A DNA stretch of 64,000 bases, taken from contig JBCAML010000009.1 in assembly GCA_038503075.1 (NCBI GenBank), positions 496,001 through 560,000 of the forward strand, in the 5' to 3' direction. A program made the position numbers and the translations under genes. The notes under the pieces were generated by a model. The model saw only the letters and a program-made list of their open reading frames with translations. It was not told where the DNA came from and did not search any database. The stretch's first letter is position 1; each line of letters begins with the position of its first letter. Positions 1 through 12,576 of this stretch are shown in pieces. Source of the DNA: Gyromitra esculenta (taxonomy: Eukaryota; Ascomycota; Pezizomycetes; Pezizales; Discinaceae).

Positions 1-1224
1 AAAAAGCGCTAGTCGAGTCTTAGTTACTTGATGGTATAGCCTTGGTATAGCCGCTGGCAGTGCAATTTCTCTGACAGAGTACCGCAGCCATTCTGCTCCA
101 AATATCTAGTCTATAGTGTTCGTAGGTTTATGCAAAAATTTGATCAGCAGCTAGATGCCAATGATATTAAATCTGTAGAGGTGTACGTGTACCACCCCAG
201 CGCTTCACGATACATGTAGTTTCGCCAGTACTTTCTAAATGACATATCCTCTCTAGACTATCACGTATCTACTTTCAGGACTTGCCCAACTACCTATCTC
301 ATTCGTGGAAGCTATTTGGGTAATACTGTCTATCCAAGGCACAGCGCCCATGCGCACCAAAAATATCGCTATTGAAATTAGAGACTGTTTATTGACCTGG
401 CCGCTTAGATGGTTCATGCTTGGGGAGATCATAAGCTCACATAAAGAGTGATTCACTTTTAATTCCTGAGGTTGTTTCTGTGGGCCACCCTCATGCCTTA
501 ATACGTGTAACTGCTGAGAATCAAACCTAGAAGTCACCATTATTTCGCTTCGAAATATTGATCGTGGGATATTTTCGCTTGCCGCTAACAATTAATAAAT
601 TTTCTTATTGGCACAAATTATCGTCTTTTCTGAGCAGTGGAAATTTAGCAGCGAGATGAGGTACGCGTTGCAATTTACCCTTAACCGTAATTGGAACCTA
701 CCCTATCAGCGCCCACATCGCGATGCGTCTGGAGGCACTGCCACCACCCTGGACAATAATCCTCATCTAATCAGTTATCTGGGCCTGCAGCACCAATCAA
801 CCGATCGCCACCACAGCAAACTGCAACTATAGCCACTGCCAACACTTCCCCCCATCGTCACAGGTCTGCCCCTGTTCAATATAATACTGATCCCCCATTA
901 TTTCTGCGCTTCTGGGCTCATTTTTGGGTTATTTTTTTATTTTATCAAATATTCTGGGTCCGTGTGGCAAGTTCCGTAGCATCACTTCCTTCCCTGGTTG
1001 AAATAATATAGCTGGCAGCTGCTTGTCCCACCTTTTTTTTTTTTTTCTTTCTTTCCCGGTCGGCCGAAATAGCGGGTACTCGGTAATGGAGCTGTACCTA
1101 AGCAAATGTGTACGAGAGAATTTAGAACCATATTTGCACAAAGCAAGGGGTTCTACAATTACCTATAGCTACATGTATCTATGGAAAGAATTTCGGTTAG
1201 AGTATTTATAGGTGGCCTCGACCT

Positions 1225-1236
1225 TATCACGTGATA
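1225..1236. promoter_or_regulatory. CACGTG E-box inside a 12-bp perfect palindrome
   Basis: The sequence TATCACGTGATA is a perfect 12-bp palindrome centred on CACGTG, the core site of Cbf1/SREBP-type bHLH regulators. It lies 4 kb from the nearest gene, so a regulatory role is only a possibility. Confidence 0.3.
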
Positions 1237-4200
1237 TATTTTAAGGCGAGTGATGGCCTATGTCCTTCAATTCCACTTTGACCAATAGATAATAGAAAAA
1301 AGAAAAAAAGGAAAAAAAAATAGAGCTCTGAAAGGTAATATTAAAATAGTAAATATTTTTCCCAAGAAAATTCGCGCTTGGTCCTGGACCGCCGCCCCAA
1401 CCGTTATCTTCTGGGGGGCTAAATAATGATTATGTTATTGGCCAGGTGCCAGGCGGTAATGTCTTGAGCCGACGAACGTAATGGTAGGAAATCCATGATT
1501 TGCCAAGCAGCGACAAATATCCCAAAAAAAATAAAATTTGGTTCCTATGCCACAGGGAATAAATCCTATTGGGAGGCTTCGCTTTGCATGCGTAGATGCA
1601 AGACCTGCATATGATTTGTGTCCCGTGATTTCAACCGTCAACGACTCATGCCGGTCATATGAGACTTCAACCCTCTACGCCATCCAGCCCCCAACCAATT
1701 GCCTCACGAAGAACACTCTCCCTCTGCAGATCACAATCGCACAATGAGATATACAGTACCTGCTGCAGATTGACTCAAATACACGTCGAGAACACATCAC
1801 TTCGTATTTACAGACTAAGAACAGCAGCCTGTAGATACTAAATGTGATTGACTGTTGGCATAAATGGCCAAATTATGGAATGAGATATTTGCATGTATGC
1901 GTTAGCTTTTGTAAATGTCTAAAACATATATCCGCGATAACCGTTTAGCACAAGATAGGCTACTGTTTATCGGTGGATTGCAATCCTTGGTAATCTAAAA
2001 AAAAAATACAAAAATTTCCTTTTGGTTTAGTGGACCACTAATCAAACGATGACCTAATTATAGTTGACAGGTGATGAATCACCAAAAATCACTCGGTGAA
2101 TTTAGCAAAACATCTAGGCTGCTCGCTGCCCCACGAAGGGCCTCAGCAGGATAATTTCCCTCACAGATTTCTCTAGAGAGGTTCGATGTTGTCCTCAGCC
2201 AGTATAGGGAATCTATTCTTACTTACGTCGCCCTTGTCGCGAAATTTACAGCCTGCAGGAGCTTCCAGGGCTATTCTATTGCGATTATGAAGGGCATGGT
2301 TAATGCTGGTAGCCCCTGGAGCTTCCTCGGAGAATTATAGATCCATGCTTTGTCTCCACTGGTACACGTTACCTCGGCAGTCGGATTGGTAAACCGAGTG
2401 CAGCTTATTGAATCTCTACCTGAAAGGCAAAATTGCAAGAGTGTTTAGCCATGTAACGCATTTTGAATCCTTGTAAAAGGCTCGAGGGGTCCCTATAGCA
2501 CGCTTATAGTCGGCTTATAGTCGGCTGATATGGAAAAAGGCACCTTGTAATTCTGCCCTTCGAATAGGTATTCAATAAGGTTTAGCTAAGGCTAGCATGC
2601 TTTACCGAATCGTCCTTAAGGTACGTCGCGGGTGTGTGAAGGGATCTCGTAGGCAGCACAATATACCACGTGTCTGTCCTGAGTAACGTTGTTGCTTGTC
2701 TTCAGAGTACTGACGAGATAAGTGCATTTTGGGTTTTAGATGTTCCGTGTACTACCAATTTCGTCATATGTGGTTAGGCACATTTTATATATATAAGTTG
2801 TATTTAGAGATATATAGACATGTAGGATTACATGTACTTATTAAGAATACCAGAGGTAAATTCGCAATATTATGTAATGGCAGTTTTCACAGACTCCAAT
2901 GTCATGATTAGGCCCTGCGACCAGGCCCGCGCTTGATAGAAGATAAGATTACCTCTACAATATCCTATCAATCTTTCACTGACGCCACGGAGTTCCAGAG
3001 TGTGTTGTTACAGCTGTGGTCTTGATTGACATGCCAATTTAATTTAGCTATATTGCAGAAACGTGCTCTGGATCGATATTTGCGGCAAGCGGGTACTTCG
3101 AGATTAATGTCCTGAGCTGACAGTCCATCGCAGGTCGCTGCATTTGGGATATCAGGTACCGTACAGTCGGGAATTCGCAAGAGGCTTTGGTGGGGGGGGG
3201 AATATACCAACAAGCGAATGATAATTGCTAAATTTCCTGGACCATTCCATTCCCGGTAAATTCCTCCTCCCTAATTAGGTCTTCGCCGTTTTTAGATTTT
3301 CTTGCAATCTGACCTGGTCACATGTAAGCGCGTTACTACATACATGGGCTTCTCTTTTTCCTTTTCTTGCAAGCTCTCTTTTTATTTGATTTCTTTTACA
3401 GTGATTTCATTTACTCATTACTCACAGCTTTGGCTATCCCTGGGGGGAGGGGGGTTGGGTTTTCAATTTATTCAATTTTCCCTTATCGGTGACATGCAAG
3501 AAATAAATGGATAATGCCAAACACCGAGTTGAGATCCGCACCCTGCTCCGTATCGAAGATTATCCGGGAGCCACCTGTTGCGTGTGACACGATAAACCCC
3601 AATGCTACGCACCGTAGGTGGCACCAACATTCCCGAGGCTGTGGTCCTCATTACCTGTATGCAGCGGGAGTTCAGGCGAGGTGCCTGTTGGAGAACGGGG
3701 GTTTCAGAATTGGGGGTGGAGTGGAGTGGAGGTGGGAGAAGTAGATGAAGGAGAGGACAGGGAGCGAACTAAAAGGATGATACGTGATCGATAAGTTCCC
3801 GGCGTGAAGGGACGGTGCAGAGGATAGAAATGGGGAACCCTTAGGGAAGGGAAGGGGTGGGGCGGATCTTGGGACGGACGGGTTCGGTGCGGCGGCCGGA
3901 GTGCAGAAGGCGTGGAGGCATGTCGATATTTGGACAGCGCATTCTTCAAGAAAAACAAAGACATGGGGAAACACACACGGAAAAAAGCAAGAGACGAGCT
4001 GAGAGCTTGGCTGAAGCTCTGGGACAGATAGAAAGTGGTTGGGGGTTGGGTTTGGAGCAAGTGTTCTGGAATAGAGCACCTCATCACGGTACATGGAAAA
4101 TTACCCTGTTTACTTTGCTGTGCTACGACAGCCAGGAGCGATACGTTTACGTACACATAGGTGGGGTATGTATCAAGGAAAGTGACAGGAGTTGGGTGTG

Positions 4201-4390
4201 GAGTTGTTGGCTTGAAATTGGATGGGCTGGTTAGGAAGGTTGTTCGATCAGGGAAGGGGAGGGGTGTGGGCTCGTGTTAGTAAGGTTGATATTTTTTATT
4301 TTTCTACAGACGCTCGATTTTGTTCTTTTTTAAGATTTAGCAACCCGAGAGCACGGAATGGAGGAGGATGGCATGGCTGTTTTCGTCAGT

Positions 4391-4491
4391 GGGGAGGGAG
4401 AGGGAGGGAGAGGGAGAGGGAGAGAGAGGTAGGGGCAGAGACAGAGGGAGAGGGAGAGACAGGCAGAGACAGACAGACAGACAGACAGAGA
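4391..4491. repeat. GGGAGA/ACAG simple-sequence tract
   Basis: About 100 bp of degenerate GGGAGA-type hexamers pass into a run of ACAG tetramers. The tract creates spurious Glu/Arg-rich frames on the plus strand and Ser/Leu-rich frames on the minus strand. Confidence 0.85.
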
Positions 4492-5320
4492 AACGTGCCT
4501 GGCAAAAGAAAGAGCCTGAGTAGATTCCCTCCCTCCCTACAGCTACACCTACCTCCTGCCTGCCTATCTATCACCACCGTTATCGCTACGCGGACGAGGA
4601 TTGGAGGGGGCAGTAACACGACACGACACGACGTTGCGCCCAGGTCACGTCTTTTCGCGCAAAAACCAGCCCTAGGACGTACCTCCACGCAGAAAACGTG
4701 AAGAAGGGGTGGTGACTGACAACAGACGCGCACAAGAGCGAGGGGGAGGGATCGTAGCTAAGCGAGTCGCTCGTCTCTGCGGCCTGCGCCCGGCGACCCT
4801 CACAATCGTGCAGGGATTTGGATTTCTTCATTTCGCGCTACAGAACCGTGAGCGCCTGCGTTTCGCTTTCTTTTTCGTCTTTTCGTTAAAAATTTTAGCA
4901 GTCAAATTTTTTTCCTTTCTTTTTCCTGCCCTCTCCAGGCTCTCCGTTTTCGTTCTTTTGCGCTGAACTTTGCGCTGGACAACAAACCGCCGATTACCTG
5001 CCTGACTGCCCCCCCTCCCGTGTTCCCTTTTTCCTCTTCCTTTTCTACCTCTTGGATTTTGCTTTTTATTTTCTCTCTTTCCTTTTCTTTTCTCTTCCTT
5101 TTCTCCATTTTCTTGTATTTCCCTTCTTCCCTCCTCATCCCTCCCGTGCATAGTAGTCCACCCACCCACCCACCCCCATCGTCACTGCGCTTTACCATTA
5201 TTTTAAATTTTGCAATTGCTCAGTTCCCCCCTCGGCCCCAGACTGCGCCCCTGCTGTATCTTGTTCGCCGCTCGCCGAATTTCCCCTTCGCCGTTACGGG
5301 CAGTAGCTACCTGAGGTTTG

Positions 5321-6382
5321 ATGGCTCGCGAAAAGGCTGGTGTCTCTTGGAGTGACGCAGAGAAGGTACCATATTGACCCATTCCCTGCTGCTGCGCTGT
5401 TCTCCGCTTCCCCTTCACGCTGCTCTGTGCCTGTTTGCTGTGGGTTCGGGATGCTGACGATTGATCACTGCATCTGCTACAGATCCAGCTTCTTCTAGAG
5501 GTCGCGAATCAGGTGAATCCGGTCCCCAATTGGAGAAGCATCAACATTCCTGGAGGTCTGTAACCCTAATTACTTGAATCATCTATCATCTATCCCTTTA
5601 TTCGCTGCTCCCCCCAACGTCCAAAGACCGTTGTCCTCGGGGGTTGAAGCTTTTCTTGGGGATGAGCTACGGGCAGATGAGCTAGGAAAAAAAAAAAACC
5701 TCTAAACCCTAGCCATCCGAGTCCCATGACAACAACCAACTTGTCTGGCTTCTGAAAAATCATGTTCATCTCTATCAATTACTTACATTCATCGTCCGCT
5801 GAACCACTCCGTATTTGCAAATAATCAGGCCATACAAGATCACAAGCACAGCAATTGTTCACCGTCATGAAGTCTCACGTCGTTTCCCACGCCGTCCCGC
5901 CAGCTGAGCAAGACGAATCCCTCGTATCATCACCCAACACTAAGAAGCGTCCTCGGGATGAACCAAATTCCGATGCCATCACTTACGCCGAGACGCCAAA
6001 GGGCCAATCTGCTTCGTCTACCGCCCTGGAGGCTCCGGTAACCAAGCGTAAACGCGGCCGTCCCACCAAGGTCGAAACCGAGGCCCGCAGAGCTGCTGAA
6101 GCGAGAGGCGAGATCCTCCCAAAGCCGAAACCATACGTACCCAAAACGGCGAGCCCACTAATCGTTGGGCCCGATGGCCAAGTGAAGCGGAGGAGAGGCA
6201 GGCCAACGAAAGCTGAAACGGAGGCAAGGAAAGCACTAGAAAAGGAAAAGAAAAAGCAGCTGGTCGAAGAGGCAAAGCAAGAAGAGCAGGATCCCCAGCC
6301 GGAGCCACAGCAAACGAAGGAAAGTGAGCAGCAACCAGAGGAAGAGGAGGAAGAGGAAGAGGAGGACGAGGACGAGGAATAG
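5321..6382 (+). CDS. AT-hook nuclear protein with Myb/SANT-like N-terminus (3 exons, 223 aa)
   Basis: Likely a chromatin-binding or transcriptional protein. The model has exons 5321-5365, 5483-5555 and 5829-6382. Intron 1 (GTACCA...CTACAG) has a GCTGAC branch site. Intron 2 (GTCTGT...TCAG, 273 bp) has a CGCTGAAC-like site. Phases 0 and 1 agree exactly. The two small exons give about 50 residues with the W-(x)n-LLL-(x)n-NW spacing of fungal Myb/SANT-like proteins (W10 in SWSDAEK, LLLEVANQ, NWRSI). Exon 3 carries two AT-hooks, KRKRGRPTK (about residues 113-121) and KRRRGRPTK (about 159-167), a Lys/Glu-rich helix, and a purely acidic Glu/Asp tail from about 200 to the end. AT-hooks bind the minor groove of AT-rich DNA, and the acidic tail recalls HMG-type proteins. 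A model starting in exon 3 would lose the Myb-like part. The AT-hook call is firm; the first two exons are inferred from splice signals. Confidence 0.75.
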
Positions 6383-9137
6383 ATGACGACGTACATCCTG
6401 ACGAATCAGCAATGGGATGAGAAGAAAAAAACGCCGGAAATGTTTTCATGGGAACATCAGAGAGTAAGCTCGTTATGATTCGGGCGTACGAGGGAGTAGT
6501 AAATCACCTTACGGGGCGAGAAACTTTGAGCACTAGAATACTGTACTCTACGGAGCTTTTGCTCTCATCACTATTATTGTTTCCTTTGTTTGTTTCGTTT
6601 CTTTCAGGGAGGTAGGGGGGCATTCTTTTTTTTAACGCGCGCTCGGGGTGGTCTATCTTTTCGAGGGGGGTTTGGGTCAGGTCTGTTGATTTTATGTTCT
6701 ATTTATAATTGGTATTTATCTGTCTACTTTTCATAAACGTAAAGTGTCGAGTGGGTTGGCTGGTCTGCTGTTTTGTTGCTAGTCTCATCACTTCCTTTCG
6801 TGGAGATTTTATTTTATTTTATTTTATTTTTCCTTCCATCTGTATCCTTCTAAATTTACTATTTCTTGGGGGAGGTCTTTTTTTTGCTGCTTCCACTTTT
6901 TTATACATACACGGAAGATTGGGGGAAGGCGGTAACGCTTTTTATTCACTCTTTCACTTTCTGTGGGGCTGTTCGTGTTTTAGTATTATTACAAGGATTG
7001 CTAGTCAATAGTAGTTATTCTTAGTTTTTAACTCGTTTTTCATTTCGTTCTCTGGAATTACCTGTATTCATTCAAGACACCAGGCACCTTGTGTGACCGA
7101 CTCGTTGTTGGTCGTCAGTTTTCTCCGCTCTTTCTTCTCCACCTTCCAGAACTGATCTTGACGTGTCGTGTCGTGTCGTTGGAGAGTATTTCGAACCGGT
7201 CTGTACAGCACAGCACAGCGCACCAAACACATCAAATTCCCAGGCCCCAGCCCGCGGGCCGAGTGGTGTTGTTGTTGTTGTTGCTGTTGTTGTTGGAATT
7301 GGGGGATAACGGGCCTCTGGATGCCCTGGCTGGCTGGCTGGCTGGCTGGCTGGGTATCCCCATGACCAGTTCCGATCTCTTCCTTTGCAAGACGTAGGTG
7401 GCCGCACGGTTTCAAAGACCTGCACAGCGCAATGCCCAGATACATAAACAGTCGTACCTACATAGCCATCGGACAGCACGGCCTGTATATACGTAGATAT
7501 CGCGACGGGCGGGCTGCTCTGCTTCCTCTCCACCCTCATCTTCTCTCAGGCCATCCTGGTATATGTAGTCTCAGCATGCTCGTCAACCAAGTCTCTGCTG
7601 GAACATCGTTTCTCGCTCACCCCCCCCACTCCCCCGGTGGATCCCGAACCAGGCTCTCGGTATGCCAAAGTCATTGCGTTTCTCAGCGCGACACCCTCTT
7701 CCCATTCGATCGATCGATCATTCTCCGCCTCTTCTTCTCCATTTGTCTGGTCGTCGGGCCCGACCGACCACACAGCTTACGACTGGGCGGCTATGGTGGG
7801 ATGAACTACATTCCCACAGACTTGGGAGGGTGGGAAAAAAAAACAAAAACAATCCTTGGCGGCCCAACATGGTGGTGAATCCTGAGTCCCGTGAGCAAGA
7901 GTCTATGCGGATAAGTCATTCGAGCAAAGGGCGCCATCTGTTCTTGCATGAGAGCAATGTTTTACCCATCACCCTTCTTGGGCCATCACTGTCAATCACT
8001 CGTCGCTTGTGTCACTGACCCCGCCCTATGAGATATCCGTCTTCTTTTCTCCGTACCTATCTGTCCCTTCTCCTCTCCATCGCGTGCGTTCAAGACACGG
8101 GGATACAAGGATAGACGTACTGAGATCCAGTTTGGGTCTCCCGTTATCGGTACATAATCCCCCGATGGTTCCTCAACCCCACCGTTGAGTGTTGTTTCTG
8201 ATATTTATAAAAACGTAATATCTGCAGGGGATTGGTTATACACGTCTCTATCTCAAGCACCCCCGTTTCCGGTAACCTTTCACGCCATCGGTACCAAGTC
8301 ATTGTCGTTTGTTTCATATACTATTTACATTAAACCCCATTGGCCAGCCAACAGAGCCAATGTCGATCACGCTTCGTGCATTCTAAAACAACCGTTTCTG
8401 GTTAATCGTTACCACTTAAGGAATAACTCTACTAATCAAGCCTCTTGGGAAATCAACACGAACCCTAAAAGGGCGTGGGTCTGTCTCTACGAGATTCTTA
8501 AATTTCTATTGGCTCCCCCGAAGTTGCCCAGACACGTTTTTTCTCATTCCCTGTCCTTACAGACAAATTTTGTAAGTCTCTCTAAAATCGCATTATTTCG
8601 CATTTGCTTCCCCCCCATCCCGCATATTATTTCTTGAAATAACACCAATAGTGAGCACTATCCGGGAGGTCCAAGCATTTTATTTGTATTTTTACGCTAT
8701 CATATCACCGCTAATCTGTCCGATATCAATCTCTTCCCGCCGTCGGTAATCTCGTTTCAAGACACCTAAAATAAAAACCTGGATCAAATCCCCCTTTTTT
8801 TTTTGAATACACTTTTCTGGATTCGGTCCAGCCCCCACTTTTTTTTCAACTCACACGGTTAAAATTTCTCTTTGAGAAATACCTCTCGTCGAAAGAAATA
8901 GAGCTAATGGCCATACTCACGCACGGCTCGATCGATTCAGGTTCTTTTTTTTTTTTTTGGAGGGGGTTGGTACGGTGGTACTGTAGTTTAATATCACATA
9001 TGATATCTCGGCTATATCCCGGGCTGGGTACGAGATTCAATTTCCGGGTTATGCTTCTTTTTAGTTTACTGGACGTACGCGTGGGAGTCGGGAGTATTTT
9101 TTTTTTGGTAGGATGCGATCTTCATATTATGGAGATG
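6383..9137. other. Spacer downstream of the AT-hook gene
   Basis: The T-rich stretch to about 7.0 kb is probably 3' UTR and terminator. It contains a GTT trinucleotide run (7266-7297) and CTGG tetranucleotides (7325-7353). The open frames at 7.07-8.64 kb overlap on both strands or lack recognisable sequence, and I do not support any as a gene. Confidence 0.5.
7266..7353. repeat. GTT microsatellite followed by CTGG microsatellite
   Basis: Positions 7266-7297 are GTT repeats interrupted by one GCT, and 7325-7353 are seven CTGG units. The two tracts are 27 bp apart in non-coding DNA. Confidence 0.9.
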
Positions 9138-9305
9138 TACCGTATTTACTCGAAAAATTGAGTAGCGTATACACTTCGCCACTAACCCGCGAAGGAATTT
9201 GTCAAAGATTGAGCGGCGTATCTAAGCCGATTTCGGGTCGTTTCTAAACTAATATAAGTTAGATCCAAGAAAGCACGCTACCCAATTTTTCGAGTAAATA
9301 CGGTA
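9138..9305. mobile_element. MITE-like element with ~30-bp terminal inverted repeats and TA flanks
   Basis: The left end (from 9140) reads CCGTATTTACTCGAAAAATT and continues GRGTAGCGT. The right end, read as reverse complement from 9303, gives the same ends with about 29 of 31 positions matching. The 164-bp interior has no coding capacity. Both ends are flanked by TA (9138-9139 and 9304-9305), the target-site duplication of Tc1/mariner-type elements. The size, long inverted repeats and TA duplication define a non-autonomous miniature element. The class assignment rests on the TA flanks only, and no transposase is seen in the window. Confidence 0.8.
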
Positions 9306-9346
9306 GTCTGAAATCGGGTGTTTTTTTGGAATGTTTAAAGGGACCA

Positions 9347-9532
9347 ATGGGGTTGACACGGCCACTTTTTTTTCTGCCACCACAGCCACTGTATACGGAG
9401 TTGGGCTTTGTGGGATTGTTTATGCAGTGGGCTTGTGGAGCTATTCGTGGTATTTGGTTTCTTGTGGAAGGATTACTTGCTTGGGTTTTTGAAATTTTTA
9501 TTCAGGTGCTCGATTTGGTGGGGAAACGATGA
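9347..9532 (+). CDS. Possible small hydrophobic membrane protein (61 aa)
   Basis: An ATG-started 61-codon frame directly after the MITE-like element. From about residue 18 it is strongly hydrophobic, with evenly spaced Gly/Trp/Phe (segments such as FVGLFMQWACGAIRGIW and FLVEGLLAWVFEIF), ending in GKR. The pattern recalls short fungal membrane proteins built of Ile/Val/Gly-rich amphipathic segments. A CACAG acceptor lies inside at about 9386, so the true gene, if any, could have an upstream exon broken or displaced by the MITE. No family was recognised and it could be a chance frame. Confidence 0.25.
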   Translation: MGLTRPLFFLPPQPLYTELGFVGLFMQWACGAIRGIWFLVEGLLAWVFEIFIQVLDLVGKR

Positions 9533-12500
9533 CGAGTGACAGCTCATGTCGCAAATGCAAGGGGTACTGTACTGGTGTGATGAGAGACTGCTTCTAGGCG
9601 ACCACAATATTAATCGCTAAAATAGCAAAAATTTGCTATGCATAATTATAGCGCACAAAAAGCGTACCGTGGAAAAAAAAAAAAGGGATCACGACACAGC
9701 CCCCAGGAGGTTGTCGGGAAAAATATACCTTGTTGCTCCAACATCAGAGTCCGTCAAAGCTTGATTTGGACTCGTACTCTGGGTCCTTTATTCCGTTATT
9801 AGCCGAGGGCTATGAATGCTTATCTCGTATTGATATTGGGGGGGCGCTGCTTCGGGGATCAATCGTGGACATTTGGGGGACTGTGGAAGCGTGAATGTGG
9901 GGTTAAGTTGCTAGCTGGGAGATATGAAGTTTTCAGAGGATGAATATCGTTCTTGCTGTCCTCTAATGTGTTAGGGGGCTCAGAAAGCGTTAATTGGTAG
10001 CCGTCGATATGTATCTTTGCTTGACGCAGACGGGAAGTTCGGATGATCTTGGAAAATATCTAGCCCATTATAATTGTAACTGCTAGTCATGAAACGCTAC
10101 CTGGTCCTGAGTAAAAAGAAGAGTAGAGGTCCCTACCTATGTCTTAGGATCGGTACTCCTTTTAACGTAGGGATATATATTTCTCTATATGTCTATGCGG
10201 CTCAATCGCCCTGTAAAGGTTCGCTCACTAGGCTAGAAATTATAACTTGGAGATCAGTTCATACCCTTATAGATCAGCCGACTGATATATACCCGTGAAT
10301 AAAATGTGGAGCTAGGCTGCCAAGCAGATTTCTATATAAAGCGATTACTCTTATATAAGACGATCAAATTATATAGGCGTCAATTACAATAATTTCGCCA
10401 GCAACACCAAAGCATTGCATTCCATATCTCGCCTATAAGCAAATCACGCTAGCTAGTAGGCTGGAATAAAGTTTCTGTCTTGGAAAAAAAAAACACCATC
10501 GTGGGGTCTAAGAACGAAATCACAAACGTACGGGGTTGCTTTCTACTCTTGGTAATTCCGAGCCGGAAATTGCCCCCTCCCCCCCACACTTTAGGGGAGC
10601 CCGACTCTTTGTGTCTATGCGGATATTGGCAAAGCCCTTTTCAACCTCTTAACGCCGTTTGTTTATGGACGAGATAATAGGTACGATGGTAAGTTCACGT
10701 TTTCATGTAGTTGGATTATTGTTTCTAGAAAGGGCTTTCACGCAACACCCCACAAGTTTTTTTTTAAATCAATCTGTACCAGGGCAAAAAAACAAAACAA
10801 ACAAAACAAAAACTCGAGAACTGGGCTATTAAGCCCATTAATCATCTTTCACGAAGATTATATTGTATATATATTGTATATATGAAAGTACATGTACTTA
10901 AACGATATTACAATCATTACTATTACCTTTTTTTGCACTGCTGGTTCTACGGGAAATTAAATATCAGGCGTTTTTTTATTCGCTTCGTACGTGCCAAAGA
11001 AACGAAATGGTACGTATTGACTGCATTACTCATGCACAGCCACATCTCAGAAGCCTTTGCAACCCCCTCTTCCTACTGAGCCTAACTACCAGCTAGCGGA
11101 TTGGAACTACAGCTTCGTTCGAAGGAGATCATCCAAGTGGTAAAATACTACGTACCCCTAGCATTCCAATAATTATGGTTATAATTCCCGTTTCAATTGC
11201 CATCTTCTAGCGCGCGTGGTTTAGTGATTTGTTGTTATGCTCTCAAGTCGCAAAGGGCGCAAAGACCTTTGAGACGCGGCTGTACTGTGTAGTAGCACGT
11301 GGCTAGGATGATCATGTGAGTATATATTGGTATAGTAGACTTTTCTTCCAATGCTGCTTGCAGGAATGATTACCATACAAAAACATACCCGGATCTGAAA
11401 TGAAGTATTGGGACGCCCTGAAAAAGGAGAACAACGCCGTAAGGTAGCGAAATATTGCGAAATACAATAGGGCACGGTGAGAGCAGTAGAGCAATACTGT
11501 GGCCATATAGATTCGCGACACCTTAATAAGTCCTAGTATTTCACACCTGTCTCGAGTATACTCTTGGCCCTAAAATATATTTATATGGGTGGATTATCAC
11601 TGCTTATAATAACAAGATATTTGCCCCTAGGAATATTAGGTTCCGAATTCCAGTTCCCAGTATGCATGTTCATGTATTTTCGTTAGCGGTCCTGACATGC
11701 TAGCCACTTTTCATAGCGAGAGCTTGCAGCGCCGACCGAAACCCGGGCGTGTAGCCTCCATATTGAGTATACTCGAATGTCAGTTTCTATTCATGCCGTA
11801 ATTCCTGGAGCTATGGAGGTGACTTTAACGGCTTGTAGGAGTTGGTGCGAATATAATTGGTGAGGTATATAGCTAGAACCAATCATGTTAGTCCGCGGTA
11901 ATATATAGAAGCGCGTTTAATACTGCAGGCGACGACCGATTGCGGAAAACCCTATAGTCACCTCGCTGCTTGTAAATCTCAATTATTATGCTCGCTCCCG
12001 TTACCCCCCTCCCCGCCTTCCCGCACGTGCATTTTTTGGTTCTCATTATTAAGCGAATCTGCCTTGGCTGGATATTAATAGCCGAAAACCCAAATGGGTA
12101 AGTGAATGTCATGCTATAGGTCGAAACCCGTGAAGGTCAGCCAGCGATCACTGCAAGGCCAAGGCCAACCCCGCGGGCACATTTGGCTGGAATGTAGTGT
12201 GGACTGACTCTTGTGAAGGGACTATTTTTATGGTGCGTAAAGCTTGTTACGAATTTAGATGCCAATGACATTTATATTGCCTGCGCGGCCACCGTTAGAG
12301 TGCTAAAGGGGCAATGATCTGGAAAGCAGAGTGGATACTAAATTGAACATTGAGCCAATAAACGATTGATCAACTCGAATATTTGCTAGCTCTAACTGCT
12401 AAGCCTCGTTATATGATCTTCCTTGTGCATCAGTTACCCCTGCAATCAGGAAACACCAGGTTTATTGGAATCCCTGGTCTATTTAAATAGTCGTACTACG

Positions 12501-12576
12501 TATTATCACCCAAACGCCCCACCTTTATATACTCGATACATCTCCCAACGCCCTTTCTATTTCTCATATTGCGACT
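9533..12576. other. AT-rich spacer
   Basis: No supported gene. It is rich in A runs, TATA-like runs (for example a doubled TATTGTATATA near 10861) and one TACATGTA palindrome at about 10889. The composition and many stops suggest old, decayed intergenic DNA. Confidence 0.5.
12526..12531 (+). promoter_or_regulatory. TATATA box upstream of the DUF3176-like gene
   Basis: TATATA lies 46-51 bp before the ATG at 12577 in an otherwise C-rich leader. It is a candidate core promoter element, close to the start codon but within the range of short fungal leaders. Confidence 0.4.

Larger units (their letters stand above)
1..5320. other. Gene-free AT-rich 5' flank
   Basis: No open frame here looks like a conserved protein. 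The longer ones, at 3672-4234 and 4386-5198, run through low-complexity purine or pyrimidine tracts and overlap on both strands. The stretch is AT-rich up to about 3.5 kb, then becomes GA/CT-rich towards the promoter of the AT-hook gene. It contains three TACATGTA palindromes (near 211, 1171 and 2829), a TATCACGTGATA palindrome at 1225, a GA-rich simple repeat at 4391-4491, and a long CT-rich tract at about 5010-5150 that probably belongs to the downstream promoter or 5' leader. I see no transposon gene. Confidence 0.6.

Noticed and set aside
3672..4156. Pro/Phe-rich minus-strand frames near 3.7-4.2 kb
   Set aside because: They overlap one another and a plus-strand frame, and come from GA-rich DNA with no recognisable domain.
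5983..6396. Poly-Ser minus-strand frame across the AT-hook gene
   Set aside because: It is the antisense of the Glu-rich acidic tail, a frame shadow.
8185..8637. 150-codon plus-strand frame
   Set aside because: It starts at TTG, has no domain, no splice context and spacer-like composition.
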